NCBI RefSeq assembly: GCF_000720135.1
Contig: NZ_JOIU01000031.1
Span: forward strand, 1 to 64,000
Source: Streptomyces sp. NRRL S-1022
Lineage (GTDB): Bacteria > Actinomycetota > Actinomycetes > Streptomycetales > Streptomycetaceae
Length of the DNA stretch: 64,000 nucleotides
Direction of reading: 5' to 3'
The notes below the pieces were generated by a model that did not search any database, was not told the origin of the DNA, and was given only the letters and a program-made list of their open reading frames with translations. Of this stretch, positions 8,529-18,315 are shown piece after piece. The translations under genes and the position numbers were made by a program. Position 1 is the first letter of the stretch, and each line of letters starts with the position of its first letter.

Positions 8529-9824
8529 ATGAGCACCGAACCGCTCGCCCGCCCGGCCGCGGAACGCCTCGCCCGCCTCGCCGAGGAACGCGTCGACCAC
8601 CGCTTCAAGGGCCTCCCGCCGGACGCCGACGGCCTCACCGTGGCCGAGCTGGCCGCCCAGCGGCGCAACCTCTTCCGGGACGGCGACGGCTTCACCACCC
8701 CCGTGCTCGCCCTGTCCGCCGAGCGCCTGGAGCACAACCTCGCGCTGATGGAGGCGTACACCTCCCGGCACGGCCTGGCCTTCGCCCCGCACGGCAAGAC
8801 CTCCATGGCCCCGCAGCTCTTCCACCGCCAGCTGGAGCACGGCGCCTGGGGGATCACGCTGGCGTTGCCCCACCAGGTGCGGGTGGCCCGGGCGTTCGGC
8901 ATCCGGCGGGTGTTCCTCGCCAACGAGCTGGTGGACGCCTCCGCCCTGCGCTGGATCGCCGGCGAGCTGGCCGCCGACCCGGAGTTCCGGTTCGTCTGCT
9001 ACGTCGACTCCGTGCGCGGGGTGGAGCTGATGGACGCGGCGCTCACGGGCGCCGCCCGTCCGGTGGACGTGGTGATCGAGCTGGGCGCGGGCGAGGGCGC
9101 CCGCACCGGGGTGCGCACGGAGACCGAGGCGCTGGCCGTCGCGGACGCGGTGGCCGCCGCCGGGGCGCTGCGGCTGGTCGGTGTGGCGGGGTACGAGGCA
9201 CAGGTGCCGGACGCCTCCCCGGAGCGGGTGCGGCAGTGGCTGGAGCGGCTGGTGGCGCTCGCCGTGGAGTGCGACCGGGCCGGGCGTTTCGCGGGGGCGG
9301 ACGAGATCGTGGTGAGCGCCGGCGGCAGCGAGTGGTTCGACGCCGTCGCCGACGTCTTCGCCGGCCTGCCCGAACTCTCCCTGCCGGTGCTGAGGCTGCT
9401 GCGCTCGGGTGCCTACGTCTCGCACGACGACGTGCACTACAGCAGGCTGACCCCGTTCAACCGGGTGCCCGAGGAGGGCGCGCTGGAGCCGGCGTTCCGG
9501 CTGTGGGCGCAGGTGGTGTCCCGGCCGTCCCCGGCGGAGGCGTTCGTCAACGCGGGCAAGCGGGACGCCGCCTACGACCTGGACCGTCCGGTGGCGCACG
9601 TGGTACGCCGGGACGGCGGCGAGCGTCCGGCGACCGGGATCGAGGTGACCGCCCTGTCCGACCAGCACCTGTGGCTGCGCACCGGGCCGGACGCCGACGT
9701 CGAGGTCGGCGACTGGATCGGTTTCGGCCTCTCCCACCCGTGCACGTCCTTCGACAAGTGGCAGCTGATCCCGGTTGCCGAGGCGGACGGCACGGTGGTC
9801 GACTACATCCGTACGTTCTTCTAG
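8529..9824 (+). CDS. DSD1/alanine-racemase-fold PLP enzyme (D-amino acid or glucosaminate ammonia-lyase)
   Basis: 431 residues of fold-type III PLP family. Lys90 in APHGKTSMAP is the expected Schiff-base lysine. His403 and Cys405 in SHPCTSFDKW match the Zn ligands of eukaryotic-type D-serine dehydratase. Family members eliminate water and ammonia from D-serine, D-threonine or related 2-amino-3-hydroxy acids. Its neighbours (GntP permease, KDG-type kinase, D-aminoacylase-like enzyme, RidA) fit D-glucosaminate as substrate, giving KDG plus ammonia. That is an inference from context; a general D-amino-acid deaminase is the alternative. The downstream deacylase gene starts nine bases after its stop. 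Confidence 0.85.
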   Translation: MSTEPLARPAAERLARLAEERVDHRFKGLPPDADGLTVAELAAQRRNLFRDGDGFTTPVLALSAERLEHNLALMEAYTSRHGLAFAPHGKTSMAPQLFHRQLEHGAWGITLALPHQVRVARAFGIRRVFLANELVDASALRWIAGELAADPEFRFVCYVDSVRGVELMDAALTGAARPVDVVIELGAGEGARTGVRTETEALAVADAVAAAGALRLVGVAGYEAQVPDASPERVRQWLERLVALAVECDRAGRFAGADEIVVSAGGSEWFDAVADVFAGLPELSLPVLRLLRSGAYVSHDDVHYSRLTPFNRVPEEGALEPAFRLWAQVVSRPSPAEAFVNAGKRDAAYDLDRPVAHVVRRDGGERPATGIEVTALSDQHLWLRTGPDADVEVGDWIGFGLSHPCTSFDKWQLIPVAEADGTVVDYIRTFF

Positions 9825-9833
9825 GGGGCCCGT

Positions 9834-11444
9834 GTGGAGGACCTGGTCATCCGGGACGCCGACGTCGTCGACGGCAGCGGCGAGCCGTCGTACCGCGCCG
9901 ATGTCGTGGTCGACGGCGGGCGGATCGTCTCCATCGTCAAGGAGGCCGCCGCGGCCGGCTGCCAACGGCCGCGCGCCATGCGGGAGCTCGACGCCGAGGG
10001 CCTGGTCCTCTCCCCCGGTTTCATCGACATGCACGCCCACTCCGACCTGGCGCTGCTGCGCGATCCCGACCACGGCGCGAAGGCCGCGCAGGGGGTCACG
10101 CTGGAGGTCCTCGGGCAGGACGGGCTGTCGTACGCGCCGGTGGACGACCGCACGCTGGAGGAGGTGCGCCGGGCGATCACCGGCTGGAACGGCTACGGCG
10201 ACGACGTCGACTTCGACTGGCGGACCGTCGGCGAGTACCTCGACCGGCTCGACCGCGGGATCGCGGTGAACGCGGCCTACCTGATCCCGCAGGGCACGGT
10301 CCGGGCGCTCGTCGTCGGCTGGGAGGACCGTGTGGCCACCCCCGAGGAGCTGGGCCGGATGCGGCGGCTGGTGGCCGAGGGGCTGGAGCAGGGCGCGGTC
10401 GGGCTGTCGTCCGGGCTGACGTACACACCCGGGATGTACGCCGGGGACGCCGAACTGACCGAGCTGTGCCGGGTGGTGGCGTCCTACGGCGGCTACTACT
10501 GCCCGCACCACCGCTCCTACGGCGCCGGCGCCCTCGCGGCCTACACCGAGATGGTCGCCCTGACCGGGGAGGCGGGCTGCGCGCTGCACCTGGCGCACGC
10601 GACGATGAACTTCGGCGTGAACGAGGGGCGGGCGCCGGAGCTGCTCGCGCTGCTCGACCGGGCCCTGGACGCGGGCGCGGACATCACGCTGGACACCTAT
10701 CCCTACACCCCCGGCTGCACCACGCTGGCCGCGCTGCTGCCGAGCTGGGCGAGCGAGGGCGGCCCGGAGCAGGTCCTGGCCCGGCTCGCCGACCCGGCGA
10801 CGGCCGAACGGATCCGGCACGACCTGGAGGTCACCGGCTCGGACGGCTGCCACGGCGTGCCGGTGGAGTGGGACACCGTAGAGATCTCCGGCGTCACCGA
10901 CCCGGCCCTGGCCGGCCTGGTGGGCCGTACCGTCCGGGAGGCGGCCGGCGCGGCCGGCGAGACGCCCTGGGCCACGGCCCGCCGGCTGCTGCTCGCGGAC
11001 CGGCTCGGTACGACGGTCCTGCAGCACGTCGGTCACGAGGAGAACGTCCGCGCGATCATGCGGCACCGCGCGCACACCGGCGGTTCCGACGGCATCCTCC
11101 AGGGCGCCAAGCCGCACCCGCGCGCGTACGGCACCTTCCCGCGCTACCTCGGCCACTACGTGCGGGAGTCGGGGGTGCTGACGCTGGAGGAGTGCGTCGT
11201 CCACCTCACCTCGCGGCCCGCGGCGCGGCTGCGGCTGCCGGACCGCGGGCTGGTGCGCGAGGGCTACCGGGCCGACCTGGTCCTGTTCGACCCGCGGACG
11301 GTCGCGGCCGGCGCGGACTTCGCCGAGCCGCGCCGGCTGCCGACCGGCATCCCGTACGTCCTGGTCGACGGCCGGTTCGTCATCGAGGACGGCCGGCGGA
11401 CGGACGCCCTGCCGGGCCGGTCCGTCCGCCGTACGCCGCTGTGA
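9834..11444 (+). CDS. N-acyl-D-amino-acid deacylase-like amidohydrolase
   Basis: 536-residue amidohydrolase of the D-aminoacylase family: [13 protein letters not shown] (HxH metal site), [24 protein letters not shown], and the late [20 protein letters not shown] segment typical of D-aminoacylases. The metal-binding beta-barrel fills residues about 60-440 and the small beta-sandwich lies at both ends. It would remove an N-acyl group from a D-configured amino acid; with the neighbouring genes the substrate may be N-acetyl-D-glucosaminate (inference). GTG 9834 follows AGGGGG closely. It ends eight bases from the convergent protease gene. Confidence 0.88.
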   Translation: MEDLVIRDADVVDGSGEPSYRADVVVDGGRIVSIVKEAAAAGCQRPRAMRELDAEGLVLSPGFIDMHAHSDLALLRDPDHGAKAAQGVTLEVLGQDGLSYAPVDDRTLEEVRRAITGWNGYGDDVDFDWRTVGEYLDRLDRGIAVNAAYLIPQGTVRALVVGWEDRVATPEELGRMRRLVAEGLEQGAVGLSSGLTYTPGMYAGDAELTELCRVVASYGGYYCPHHRSYGAGALAAYTEMVALTGEAGCALHLAHATMNFGVNEGRAPELLALLDRALDAGADITLDTYPYTPGCTTLAALLPSWASEGGPEQVLARLADPATAERIRHDLEVTGSDGCHGVPVEWDTVEISGVTDPALAGLVGRTVREAAGAAGETPWATARRLLLADRLGTTVLQHVGHEENVRAIMRHRAHTGGSDGILQGAKPHPRAYGTFPRYLGHYVRESGVLTLEECVVHLTSRPAARLRLPDRGLVREGYRADLVLFDPRTVAAGADFAEPRRLPTGIPYVLVDGRFVIEDGRRTDALPGRSVRRTPL

Positions 11445-11451
11445 ACCGCGC

Positions 11452-12315
11452 TTACGGCTTGGGCAGGGTGCAGCCGGACGCGCTCAGGTTGAGCTTGTTG
11501 CCCGTGGTGAAGCAGGCCGGGATGTTGTAGATCTCCTGCGCGTAGTTGATGCCCTGGCGGACGGTGACGTTGCCGTTCGCGTCGACCTCGCACGGGTTGT
11601 TCACCGTGCACCGCTCGCCGTCCTCGTTGCCGGTGTTGTTGACGGCGACGACCTTGCCCGTGGTGGTGTCGACGACCGGGGAGCCGGACGTGCCGCCGAT
11701 GGTGTTGCAGGCGGAGGTGTAGCGGACCGAGTCCTTGAAGGTCCAGTCGCCCTCCTTCAGCCGGTACACGAAGCCGTCGATGTTGCAGCTGTAGATGCGC
11801 TTCCAGTAGCCGGAGACCACCTTGATGCCGGTGCCGGCGACCGGGTGGGTGTCCTGCACGGTGAGCGGGCTGATGCCGTACGTGCTCTTGATCGCCGCGT
11901 ACGTGGTGGTGGTGCGGTAGATGGTGACGTCGGTGTCCGTCATGGTCGAGTAGACGACCTGGTTGGCGCGGAGGGTGCCGATCCTGCTGCCGGCGGAGTT
12001 CAGCAGGCCGAAGCTGCGGCTGGAGGACTGGCCGGTGATGACCTGGCCGGCGCTCGGCATGCCGGTCTCCAGGCAGTGGCCGTTGGTCAGCACGAGCGCC
12101 GGGTCGGTGTCGGCCGAGTTGGGGAAGCGGATGACGGAGCCGGAGCAGTTGCTGAGCGAGACGGTGCCGGCGAAGTCGACGGTCGCCTTGACGGCCTTGG
12201 TGGTGTGCGGGGAGGCGGTGTGCGGGGCGATGGTGTGCGGGGCGGCTATCGCCGGGGTCGCGCCCAGTCCGGCCAGGGCCAGGGAGGAGAGCGCGGCGAC
12301 GAGAGGCTTCTTCAT
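11452..12315 (-). CDS. Secreted trypsin-like serine protease
   Basis: 287 residues: lysine-initiated signal peptide (MKKPLVAALSSLALAGLGA...AIAAP), a short Thr/His/Pro-rich linker (APHTIAPHTASPHTTKA), then a chymotrypsin-fold domain with LTNGHC (His), DTDVTIY (Asp) and GGTSGSP (Ser). Several Cys pairs support export. ATG 12315 was chosen over 12384 because it begins the signal peptide and has AGGGG upstream. Probably an extracellular protease; substrate unknown. Confidence 0.9.
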   Translation of the reverse strand: MKKPLVAALSSLALAGLGATPAIAAPHTIAPHTASPHTTKAVKATVDFAGTVSLSNCSGSVIRFPNSADTDPALVLTNGHCLETGMPSAGQVITGQSSSRSFGLLNSAGSRIGTLRANQVVYSTMTDTDVTIYRTTTTYAAIKSTYGISPLTVQDTHPVAGTGIKVVSGYWKRIYSCNIDGFVYRLKEGDWTFKDSVRYTSACNTIGGTSGSPVVDTTTGKVVAVNNTGNEDGERCTVNNPCEVDANGNVTVRQGINYAQEIYNIPACFTTGNKLNLSASGCTLPKP

Positions 12316-12455
12316 GTGGGGGTCCCCTCTTACGACTTGGGCGACCGGAGTGGTTCCGGCCGCCCGTTCGGTTGTCATGCGCATTGTCGGCAGCGCAGAG
12401 GGGTGGGGACAAGGAGTCGCGTCAGGTCATAGGGGTTTCCCTGTGCCGGGCGGGA

Positions 12456-13034
12456 TCACCGCTTGCCCTGCTTCGACTTGACGACGACGGCACCGAACAG
12501 CGCGACCCCCTTCACGACGACGCGCGGCGCCCCCGGCCGACGCGTCCGGTGCGCCCCGCCCCCGCCGAACACGCCGAACAGGCCGAAGCCCCTCACCTCG
12601 ACGTCGATGTCGTCCGGCACGACGATCCCGGTGCCGCCCCACAGCGCCACGGCCCGGATCACCGTCTCCTGGGCGGCGAAGCGGGCCTCGGTCAGGTCGA
12701 GCCGGCCGCCGCCCCACATCGACCAGGCGGTGAACCGGGGCGGCACCACCCACGCGCCGTCCCGCCGGAACCCGCCGAACAGGCCCAGCGCGAGACGGGA
12801 GGCGGGCGTACGGTCCACCACCAGCCGGTCCCAGGGTCCGAGTTCGGGCAGACCGTGCGCCGCGCTCCGCAACTCGCCCGGTGTCCGCGCGTCGTAGACC
12901 CGGGTGAGCCGGCCGTCCAGCTCGTCCAGCGGCAGGCTGCCGTCGGCCACGGCGGCCCGCACGCGCTCGACGACCCGCTCCCGGTCCTCTTCGGAGGCGA
13001 GGAGGTCACGGGGGGATCGGGCGAGTTCGGTCAT
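12456..13034 (-). CDS. DUF1707 domain protein with LiaF-like C-terminus
   Basis: 192 residues. Residues 8-62 form a DUF1707 domain (LASEEDRERVVERVRAAVADG, LDELDGRLTRVYDARTPGEL). Residues about 90-190 form a beta-repeat with WGGTGIVVPDDIDVEVRGFGL, resembling the cell-wall-active LiaF/DUF2154 domain. No membrane segment. ATG 13034 fits the family start. Role unknown; envelope-stress association is a guess from the fold. Confidence 0.82.
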   Translation of the reverse strand: MTELARSPRDLLASEEDRERVVERVRAAVADGSLPLDELDGRLTRVYDARTPGELRSAAHGLPELGPWDRLVVDRTPASRLALGLFGGFRRDGAWVVPPRFTAWSMWGGGRLDLTEARFAAQETVIRAVALWGGTGIVVPDDIDVEVRGFGLFGVFGGGGAHRTRRPGAPRVVVKGVALFGAVVVKSKQGKR

Positions 13035-13108
13035 GGCAGCACTCTCGCACGCCGGCCCCCGCCAACTACAGCAGAACACACAGGCGTTGGCCGGTCCGGC
13101 CGGTCAAG

Positions 13109-13280
13109 CCGGTCAGCGCGGACCCTTCGTCGCGCCGCGGACGTGGACGGGTTCGGTCAGGGCAGCGCCCCCGCACCCGGCCGGCCCGGTTCCGGTGTCC
13201 CCGCCGCACCCCGGCCCCCTCGACTCCAGGCACGCACACGAGCGTTGACCGGTCAGCGCGGTCCCTTCGTCGCGCCGTGG
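13109..13280. repeat. 32-bp direct repeat: duplicated 3' end of the neighbouring gene
   Basis: 13109-13140 and 13249-13280 are the same 32 bases with two differences, 140 bp apart. The right copy holds the last codons (GATKGPR, stop) of the gene at 13253-13966. The left copy is an extra tail, and bases upstream of both copies are also similar. It looks like a local duplication that left a gene-end remnant. Confidence 0.7.
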
Positions 13281-13966
13281 CCGTGTCCCCGGCCGCGCGG
13301 GCCGCCGGTCGCGGACGGACCGGCCGACGACGCCGCGGGCGTGGGCGTGGGCGAGGGCGAGGCCGTGGGCTCGGCGGGGGCCGAGGTCGTGGCCGCCGGG
13401 CCGCCGCCCGGCTCGGACGGGCCGGCGCCGGCGGGCGCGGCGCCGGACGGCGGGGCGGCCGCGCTGGACGGGGCTGCGGCGGCGGAGCGTACGGCGGCGG
13501 TGGCCGGAGCGGTCGTGGCCGGGCTCGCGGTGCCGCTCTCCGGGGCGGCGCTGCCGGTGCCGGGACCGCCGGCGACCCGGCCGCCGTCCGCCGGGCGGGA
13601 CCCGCCCGGGGAGCCCGAGCCGGCCAGGGCGGCGATCACCGCGACGGTCCCGGCCACGCCGAGGACGCCGGCGGCGACCGCCACCCTGCGCCGGCCGCCC
13701 ACGCGCCGCGCGGCCCGCCGGCGGCCGGACCGGCCCTCGCCGGGCTCGCGCGGCCCGGGACCGGCCGGACCGGCCGGCAGCGGGGGCAGCTCGCGCGTGG
13801 CGTCGTAGGCGTCCTGCCAGCCGTGCGCGGCGGCGGGGTCGGCGTACTCGTCGTACGCGGGCGCCGGAGCCGGCTGCGGGTGGTACACGTACGGCCGCAC
13901 CCCGGGCGCACCGCCCTCCTCGTGCATGCCGTACACCCCCGCCTCGTACTCCCGTTCCGTGGACAT
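13253..13966 (-). CDS. Hypothetical single-pass membrane protein with Pro/Ala/Ser-rich tail
   Basis: 237 residues. The N-terminal about 85 residues are cytoplasmic-like and Tyr/Pro/Asp-rich; a basic RRAARRVGGRRR stop-transfer stretch precedes one membrane helix (VAVAAGVLGVAGTVAVIAAL, near residue 95). The rest is an extracellular low-complexity Ser/Ala/Pro/Gly region ending GHGHGATKGPR. Such topology is typical of Streptomyces anti-sigma-like or secreted-stalk hypotheticals, but no known domain is seen. ATG 13966 replaces upstream in-frame starts that run into the next gene's promoter. Confidence 0.65.
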   Translation of the reverse strand: MSTEREYEAGVYGMHEEGGAPGVRPYVYHPQPAPAPAYDEYADPAAAHGWQDAYDATRELPPLPAGPAGPGPREPGEGRSGRRRAARRVGGRRRVAVAAGVLGVAGTVAVIAALAGSGSPGGSRPADGGRVAGGPGTGSAAPESGTASPATTAPATAAVRSAAAAPSSAAAPPSGAAPAGAGPSEPGGGPAATTSAPAEPTASPSPTPTPAASSAGPSATGGPRGRGHGHGATKGPR

Positions 13967-14092
13967 GCCAGCGGATTGTAGGGACGCAAGACACTCCTGA
14001 GACAGCTGACGGCGATATCCGGGCAAAACTCCGTGTCTCACGTGGCGGAAAACACGACCCATGAGGCGTTACCGAGCCGTAAGCTCACGGAC

Positions 14093-15304
14093 ATGCAGGT
14101 GATCCAGTCGACCAAGCTCGCCAACGTCTGTTACGAGATCCGGGGCCCGGTTCTCGAAGAGGCCATGCGGCTGGAGGCGGCGGGGCACCGCATCCTCAAG
14201 CTGAACACCGGCAACCCGGCCGCCTTCGGCTTCGAGTGCCCCCCGGAGATCCTGGAGGACATCCTCCGCAACGTCTCCACGGCGCACGGCTACGGCGACG
14301 CCAAGGGCCTGCTGGCCGCCCGCCGCGCGGTCGTGATGCACAACCAGACCATCGGCATCGAGACGGACGTCGAGCACGTCTTCATCGGCAACGGTGTCTC
14401 CGAGCTGATCGTGATGGCGATGCAGGGCCTGCTGGACGACGGCGACGAGGTCCTCGTGCCGGCCCCGGACTACCCGCTGTGGACGGCGGCCGTCTCCCTC
14501 TCCGGCGGTACGGCGGTGCACTACCGCTGCGACGAGCAGTCCGACTGGATGCCCGACCTCGCCGACATCGAGCGCAAGGTGACCGACCGCACCAAGGCGA
14601 TCGTCGTCATCAATCCGAACAACCCCACGGGCGCGGTCTACGACGAGGCGATGCTCAAGGGGCTGACCGACATCGCCCGCCGGCACAACCTGCTGGTCTG
14701 CTCGGACGAGATCTACGACAAGATCCTGTACGACGGCGCCACGCACACCCCGACGGCCGCGATCGCCCCTGACCTGCTGACGCTGACCTTCAACGGCATG
14801 TCGAAGGCCTACCGGGTGGCCGGCTACCGCGTCGGCTGGATGTCGGTCTCCGGCCCGCGCGCGCACGCCGACTCCTACATCGAGGGTCTGACGATCCTGG
14901 CGAACATGCGGCTGTGCGCCAACATGCCCGGGCAGCACGGGGTGGTCGCCGCGCTCAGCGGGCGCCAGACCATCCAGGACCTGGTGCTGCCGGGCGGGCG
15001 GCTGAAGGAGCAGCTGGACACGGCGTACGAGCTGCTCACGCAGATCCCCGGGGTGAGCTGCGTACGCCCCAAGGGCGCGCTGTACCTGTTCCCGCGGCTG
15101 GACCCCGCGGTCTTCAAGATCAAGGACGACCGGCAGCTGGTCCTGGACCTGCTGCGGCAGGAAAAGATCATGGTCGTCCAGGGCACGGGCTTCAACTGGC
15201 CGGAGCCGGACCACTTCCGGGTGGTGACGCTGCCGTCGGTCGGGGACCTCCGGGACGCGGTGACGCGCATCGGGAACTTCCTGGACGGCTACGGCCAGCG
15301 GTAG
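14093..15304 (+). CDS. Pyridoxal-phosphate aminotransferase, class I/II (AlaA-like)
   Basis: 403-residue fold-type I aminotransferase. Signatures: LNTGNPAAFGF, PAPDYPLWTAA, VVINPNNPTGAVY (PLP-ring residues), DEIYDKILYDG, and FNGMSKAYRVAGYRVGW with the Schiff-base Lys; a C-terminal Arg binds the substrate carboxylate. Closest family I recall is actinobacterial AlaA/AlaT, making alanine from pyruvate and glutamate. ATG 14093 (MQVIQSTKLANVCYEIRG) is the usual family start; the open frame continues upstream to 14033. If it supplies L-alanine it could indirectly feed an AEP transaminase, but it lies outside the cluster. Confidence 0.9.
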   Translation: MQVIQSTKLANVCYEIRGPVLEEAMRLEAAGHRILKLNTGNPAAFGFECPPEILEDILRNVSTAHGYGDAKGLLAARRAVVMHNQTIGIETDVEHVFIGNGVSELIVMAMQGLLDDGDEVLVPAPDYPLWTAAVSLSGGTAVHYRCDEQSDWMPDLADIERKVTDRTKAIVVINPNNPTGAVYDEAMLKGLTDIARRHNLLVCSDEIYDKILYDGATHTPTAAIAPDLLTLTFNGMSKAYRVAGYRVGWMSVSGPRAHADSYIEGLTILANMRLCANMPGQHGVVAALSGRQTIQDLVLPGGRLKEQLDTAYELLTQIPGVSCVRPKGALYLFPRLDPAVFKIKDDRQLVLDLLRQEKIMVVQGTGFNWPEPDHFRVVTLPSVGDLRDAVTRIGNFLDGYGQR

Positions 15305-15393
15305 TCGACGGATCTCATTCCGTGACCCGGCTCAACTTTAGACGAAATCCAAGCTAGGATGGTTTCCTGTCAGCGCACAGGAGGCCATCCCCC

Positions 15394-15804
15394 ATGTACG
15401 AACCGATCCGCACCAAGTCGGTCCACAGCACGATGGCCGGCACCTCCTCCGACTTCCCGCACCGCTCGCGCGAGGAGGAGCTGGACATCCAGCTCGCCGG
15501 GCACCTCGCCGCGCTGCTCGCGGTCACCGACGAACTGCGCGCGCTGACACCGTCCGCCGACCTGGACGCGGCGGCGGAGCTCCTCGCGGCACAGGTGGCC
15601 CGGCTGCGCGGCGGACGTGCGCCGCTGCGCGCGGCACCGGCCGCGGCCGGCGACCCCGCCGCCCTGCACCGTCGCGCGCACGCCCTCGCCGGCCGCGCGC
15701 TCGTGGTCGCGGCCTCGCGCGCCGACACCTCCGCGGCGATCCTCGCGGCCGAACGCATGGACGCCCACACCAGCGCCCTGAAGCCCCTCACGGCCACCCG
15801 CTGA
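15394..15804 (+). CDS. Hypothetical protein, Ala-rich
   Basis: 136 residues, helical and Ala/Leu-rich with no membrane segment: N-terminal YEPIRTKSVHSTMAGT, then EEELDIQLAGHLAALLAVTDELRAL, and a second helical block with RAHALAGRALVVAASRADTSAA. A strong AGGAGG lies before ATG 15394, and a TAGGAT hexamer at 15355-15360 could be its -10. Neighbour of the PEPCK gene; function unknown. Confidence 0.75.
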   Translation: MYEPIRTKSVHSTMAGTSSDFPHRSREEELDIQLAGHLAALLAVTDELRALTPSADLDAAAELLAAQVARLRGGRAPLRAAPAAAGDPAALHRRAHALAGRALVVAASRADTSAAILAAERMDAHTSALKPLTATR

Positions 15805-16088
15805 CCCCTCTCGGGGTCCCCCGATCGGCCCCGGTCCGCGCGCACCCGCAGCGACGCGCGGACCGGGCGCCACACACTCCGGCGCCCTCGACGGTCCTCG
15901 ACGGTCCCACGGCGACGGTGCTCGGATGAACATGAAGAACAGGATCAGGATCACCATCGCCACCAGCAGCCACCACCCACCCATGCCGGTGGCCGGTGCG
16001 CGGGCGGTCCTCGGGTCCGCCACCGCGGGGCCTGTCCTCCCTGCCGGCACCCGGCCCCCGCCCGCCGGGATCCCGTCAGGGCGCAGGC
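15805..16088. other. Intergenic stretch without a supported gene
   Basis: With the adjoining terminator and trailer this makes a gap of about 400 bases between convergent genes. The minus strand has an ATG at 15984 followed by a convincing hydrophobic run (GGWWLLVAMVILILFFMFI), but there is no ribosome site and the frame then runs antisense through the gene at 15394. I do not call it, though a short membrane peptide cannot be excluded. Confidence 0.5.
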
Positions 16089-16122
16089 GAAGGGCCCCGC
16101 ACGCCGTTGTGCGGGGCCCTTC
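16089..16122. terminator. Strong bidirectional hairpin downstream of pckG
   Basis: A perfect 14-bp stem (GAAGGGCCCCGCAC / GTGCGGGGCCCTTC) with a 6-nt loop, placed 80 bp beyond the pckG stop and in a convergent gap. There is no U-tract, as usual for high-GC actinomycetes. Confidence 0.85.
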
Positions 16123-16201
16123 GGGGTTGTGCCACGGCCGGTCGTGACGATCGCTGGTCAGGGCACATCCAGGCCGGCCGTGGGGTCTTGGGCGGGGCGG
16201 G

Positions 16202-18025
16202 TCAGCCCAGGCGCTCCACCAGCGCCCGGTACTGGTCCCACAGCTCCTTCGGGGTGTGGTCGCCGAAGGTTTCGAGGTGCCCGGGGATCAGGGCGGCCTC
16301 CTCGCGCCACACCTCGTTGTCGACCGTGAGCAGGAAGTCCAGGTCGGACGCGGACAGTTCCAGGCCCTTGGTGTCGAGGGCGTCCCTGGCCGGCAGGACG
16401 CCGATCGGCGTCTCGACGCCCTCGGCCTTGCCCTCCAGCCGCTCCACGATCCACTTCAGGACGCGGGAGTTCTCGCCGAAGCCCGGCCAGACGAACTTGC
16501 CCTGGTCGTTCTTGCGGAACCAGTTGACGTAGTAGATCTTCGGCAGCTTGGACTGGTCCTTGTCCTTGGCGACGTCGACCCAGTGGGCCATGTAGTCGCC
16601 CATGTTGTAGCCGCAGAACGGCAGCATCGCGAACGGGTCGCGGCGCAGCTCGCCGACCTTGCCCTCGGCCGCCGCGGTCTTCTCGGAGGCGACGTTGGCG
16701 CCGAGGAAGACGCCGTGGTTCCAGTCGAAGGACTCGGTGACCAGCGGCACCGCGGTGGCGCGGCGGCCACCGAAGAGGATCGCCGAGATCGGCACGCCCT
16801 TCGGGTCCTCCCACTCGGGCGCGATGATCGGGCACTGCGAGGCCGGCACGGTGAAGCGGGCGTTGGGGTGGGCGGCCGGGGTCTCGGAGGCCGGCGTCCA
16901 GTCGTTGCCCTTCCAGTCCGTCAGGTGGGCCGGGGCCTCCTCGGTCATGCCCTCCCACCACACGTCGCCGTCGTCGGTGAGGGCGACGTTGGTGAAGACC
17001 GCGTTGCCCCACAGGGTCTTCATCGCGTTGGCGTTGGTGTGCTCGCCGGTGCCGGGCGCGACGCCGAAGAAGCCGGCCTCGGGGTTGATCGCGTAGAGGC
17101 GGCCGTCCTCGCCGAAGCGCATCCAGGCGATGTCGTCGCCGATGGTCTCCACGGTCCAGCCGGAGATCGTGGGCTCCAGCATGGCGAGGTTGGTCTTGCC
17201 GCAGGCGGAGGGGAAGGCGGCGGCGACGTACTTGGACTCGCCCTGCGGCGGGGTCAGCTTCAGGATGAGCATGTGCTCGGCCAGCCAGCCCTCGTCACGG
17301 GCCATGACGGAGGCGATGCGCAGGGCGTAGCACTTCTTGCCGAGCAGGGCGTTGCCGCCGTAGCCGGAGCCGTAGGACCAGATCTCGCGGTCCTCGGGGA
17401 AGTGCGAGATGTACTTGGTGGAGTTGCACGGCCACGGCACGTCCTCCTGGCCCTCCTCCAGCGGGGCGCCGAGGGTGTGGACGGCCTTGACGAAGAAGCC
17501 CTCGTCGCCCAGCTCGTCCAGGACGGCCTGCCCCATGCGCGTCATCGTGCGCATCGACACGGCGACGTAGGCGGAGTCCGTGATCTCCACGCCCAGCGCG
17601 GACAGCGGGGAGCCGAGGGGGCCCATGCAGAACGGGACGACGTACATCGTCCGGCCGCGCATGGAGCCGCGGAACAGGCCCTTGTCACCGGCGAAGATCT
17701 CCCGCATCTCGGCGGGGGCCTTCCAGTGGTTGGTCGGGCCCGCGTCCTCCTCCTTCTCGGAGCAGATGAAGGTCCGGTCCTCGACGCGCGCGACGTCGGT
17801 CGGGTCGGAGGCCGCGTAGTAGGAGTGCGGGCGCTTGACCGGGTCGAGTTTCCTGAACGTTCCCTTGGCGACCAGTTCCTCGCACAGTCGCTCGTACTCG
17901 GCCTCGGAGCCGTCACACCAGACCACGCTGTCCGGCTGCGTCAGTTCGGCGATCTCGTTGACCCACGAGATCAGTTCCCGGTGGTTGGTGGGGACGACGG
18001 TGGGAGCCGCGATGTCGCGCGCCAC
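16202..18025 (-). CDS. pckG: GTP-dependent phosphoenolpyruvate carboxykinase
   Basis: 607 residues, normal for the GTP class. Visible motifs: [15 protein letters not shown] (the P-loop kinase motif with the active Cys loop), [10 protein letters not shown] (metal-binding Asp), [13 protein letters not shown] and [15 protein letters not shown]. It converts oxaloacetate and GTP to PEP, GDP and CO2 in gluconeogenesis; PEP is also the substrate of the PEP mutase at 30121. GTG 18025 with AGGAG six bases upstream gives the standard actinobacterial start ([15 protein letters not shown]); a longer frame to 18118 is not needed. Confidence 0.96.
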   Translation of the reverse strand: MARDIAAPTVVPTNHRELISWVNEIAELTQPDSVVWCDGSEAEYERLCEELVAKGTFRKLDPVKRPHSYYAASDPTDVARVEDRTFICSEKEEDAGPTNHWKAPAEMREIFAGDKGLFRGSMRGRTMYVVPFCMGPLGSPLSALGVEITDSAYVAVSMRTMTRMGQAVLDELGDEGFFVKAVHTLGAPLEEGQEDVPWPCNSTKYISHFPEDREIWSYGSGYGGNALLGKKCYALRIASVMARDEGWLAEHMLILKLTPPQGESKYVAAAFPSACGKTNLAMLEPTISGWTVETIGDDIAWMRFGEDGRLYAINPEAGFFGVAPGTGEHTNANAMKTLWGNAVFTNVALTDDGDVWWEGMTEEAPAHLTDWKGNDWTPASETPAAHPNARFTVPASQCPIIAPEWEDPKGVPISAILFGGRRATAVPLVTESFDWNHGVFLGANVASEKTAAAEGKVGELRRDPFAMLPFCGYNMGDYMAHWVDVAKDKDQSKLPKIYYVNWFRKNDQGKFVWPGFGENSRVLKWIVERLEGKAEGVETPIGVLPARDALDTKGLELSASDLDFLLTVDNEVWREEAALIPGHLETFGDHTPKELWDQYRALVERLG

Positions 18026-18315
18026 GATTGCTCCTAAGTGAGGGATTTTGTGTTTGTCCGCCCCGTGGGGGCCGCGACCCGGATGCTTCGTAGCCCGCTC
18101 ATCCGGTGCCGACCGCACTCATTTGATCATCCGAGTCTAGTGCCCATCTGTCCAGGGGGCATCACAGGTGAGCAGCGTGAGGAATCACACGATTTCCACG
18201 ACTTTTTGCGTCCACGTTGGGTTCAGCTGAAGGACTTTTTGCCGGACCACCCGGTAGGACGCGGATGACCATGGGCTGACGGTCGGCACACGGCGGTCTC
18301 GGTACCATGCCCCCC

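Noticed and set aside
8436..11204. 922-codon open frame on the minus strand
   Set aside because: It is antisense to the PLP-lyase and deacylase genes, has a Val/Gly/Arg/His-rich composition without domains, and is the usual shadow frame of high-GC coding DNA.
15370..15984. Minus-strand frame starting with a strong hydrophobic helix
   Set aside because: No ribosome site, and the rest of the frame is antisense to the gene at 15394; kept only as a remark on the gap.
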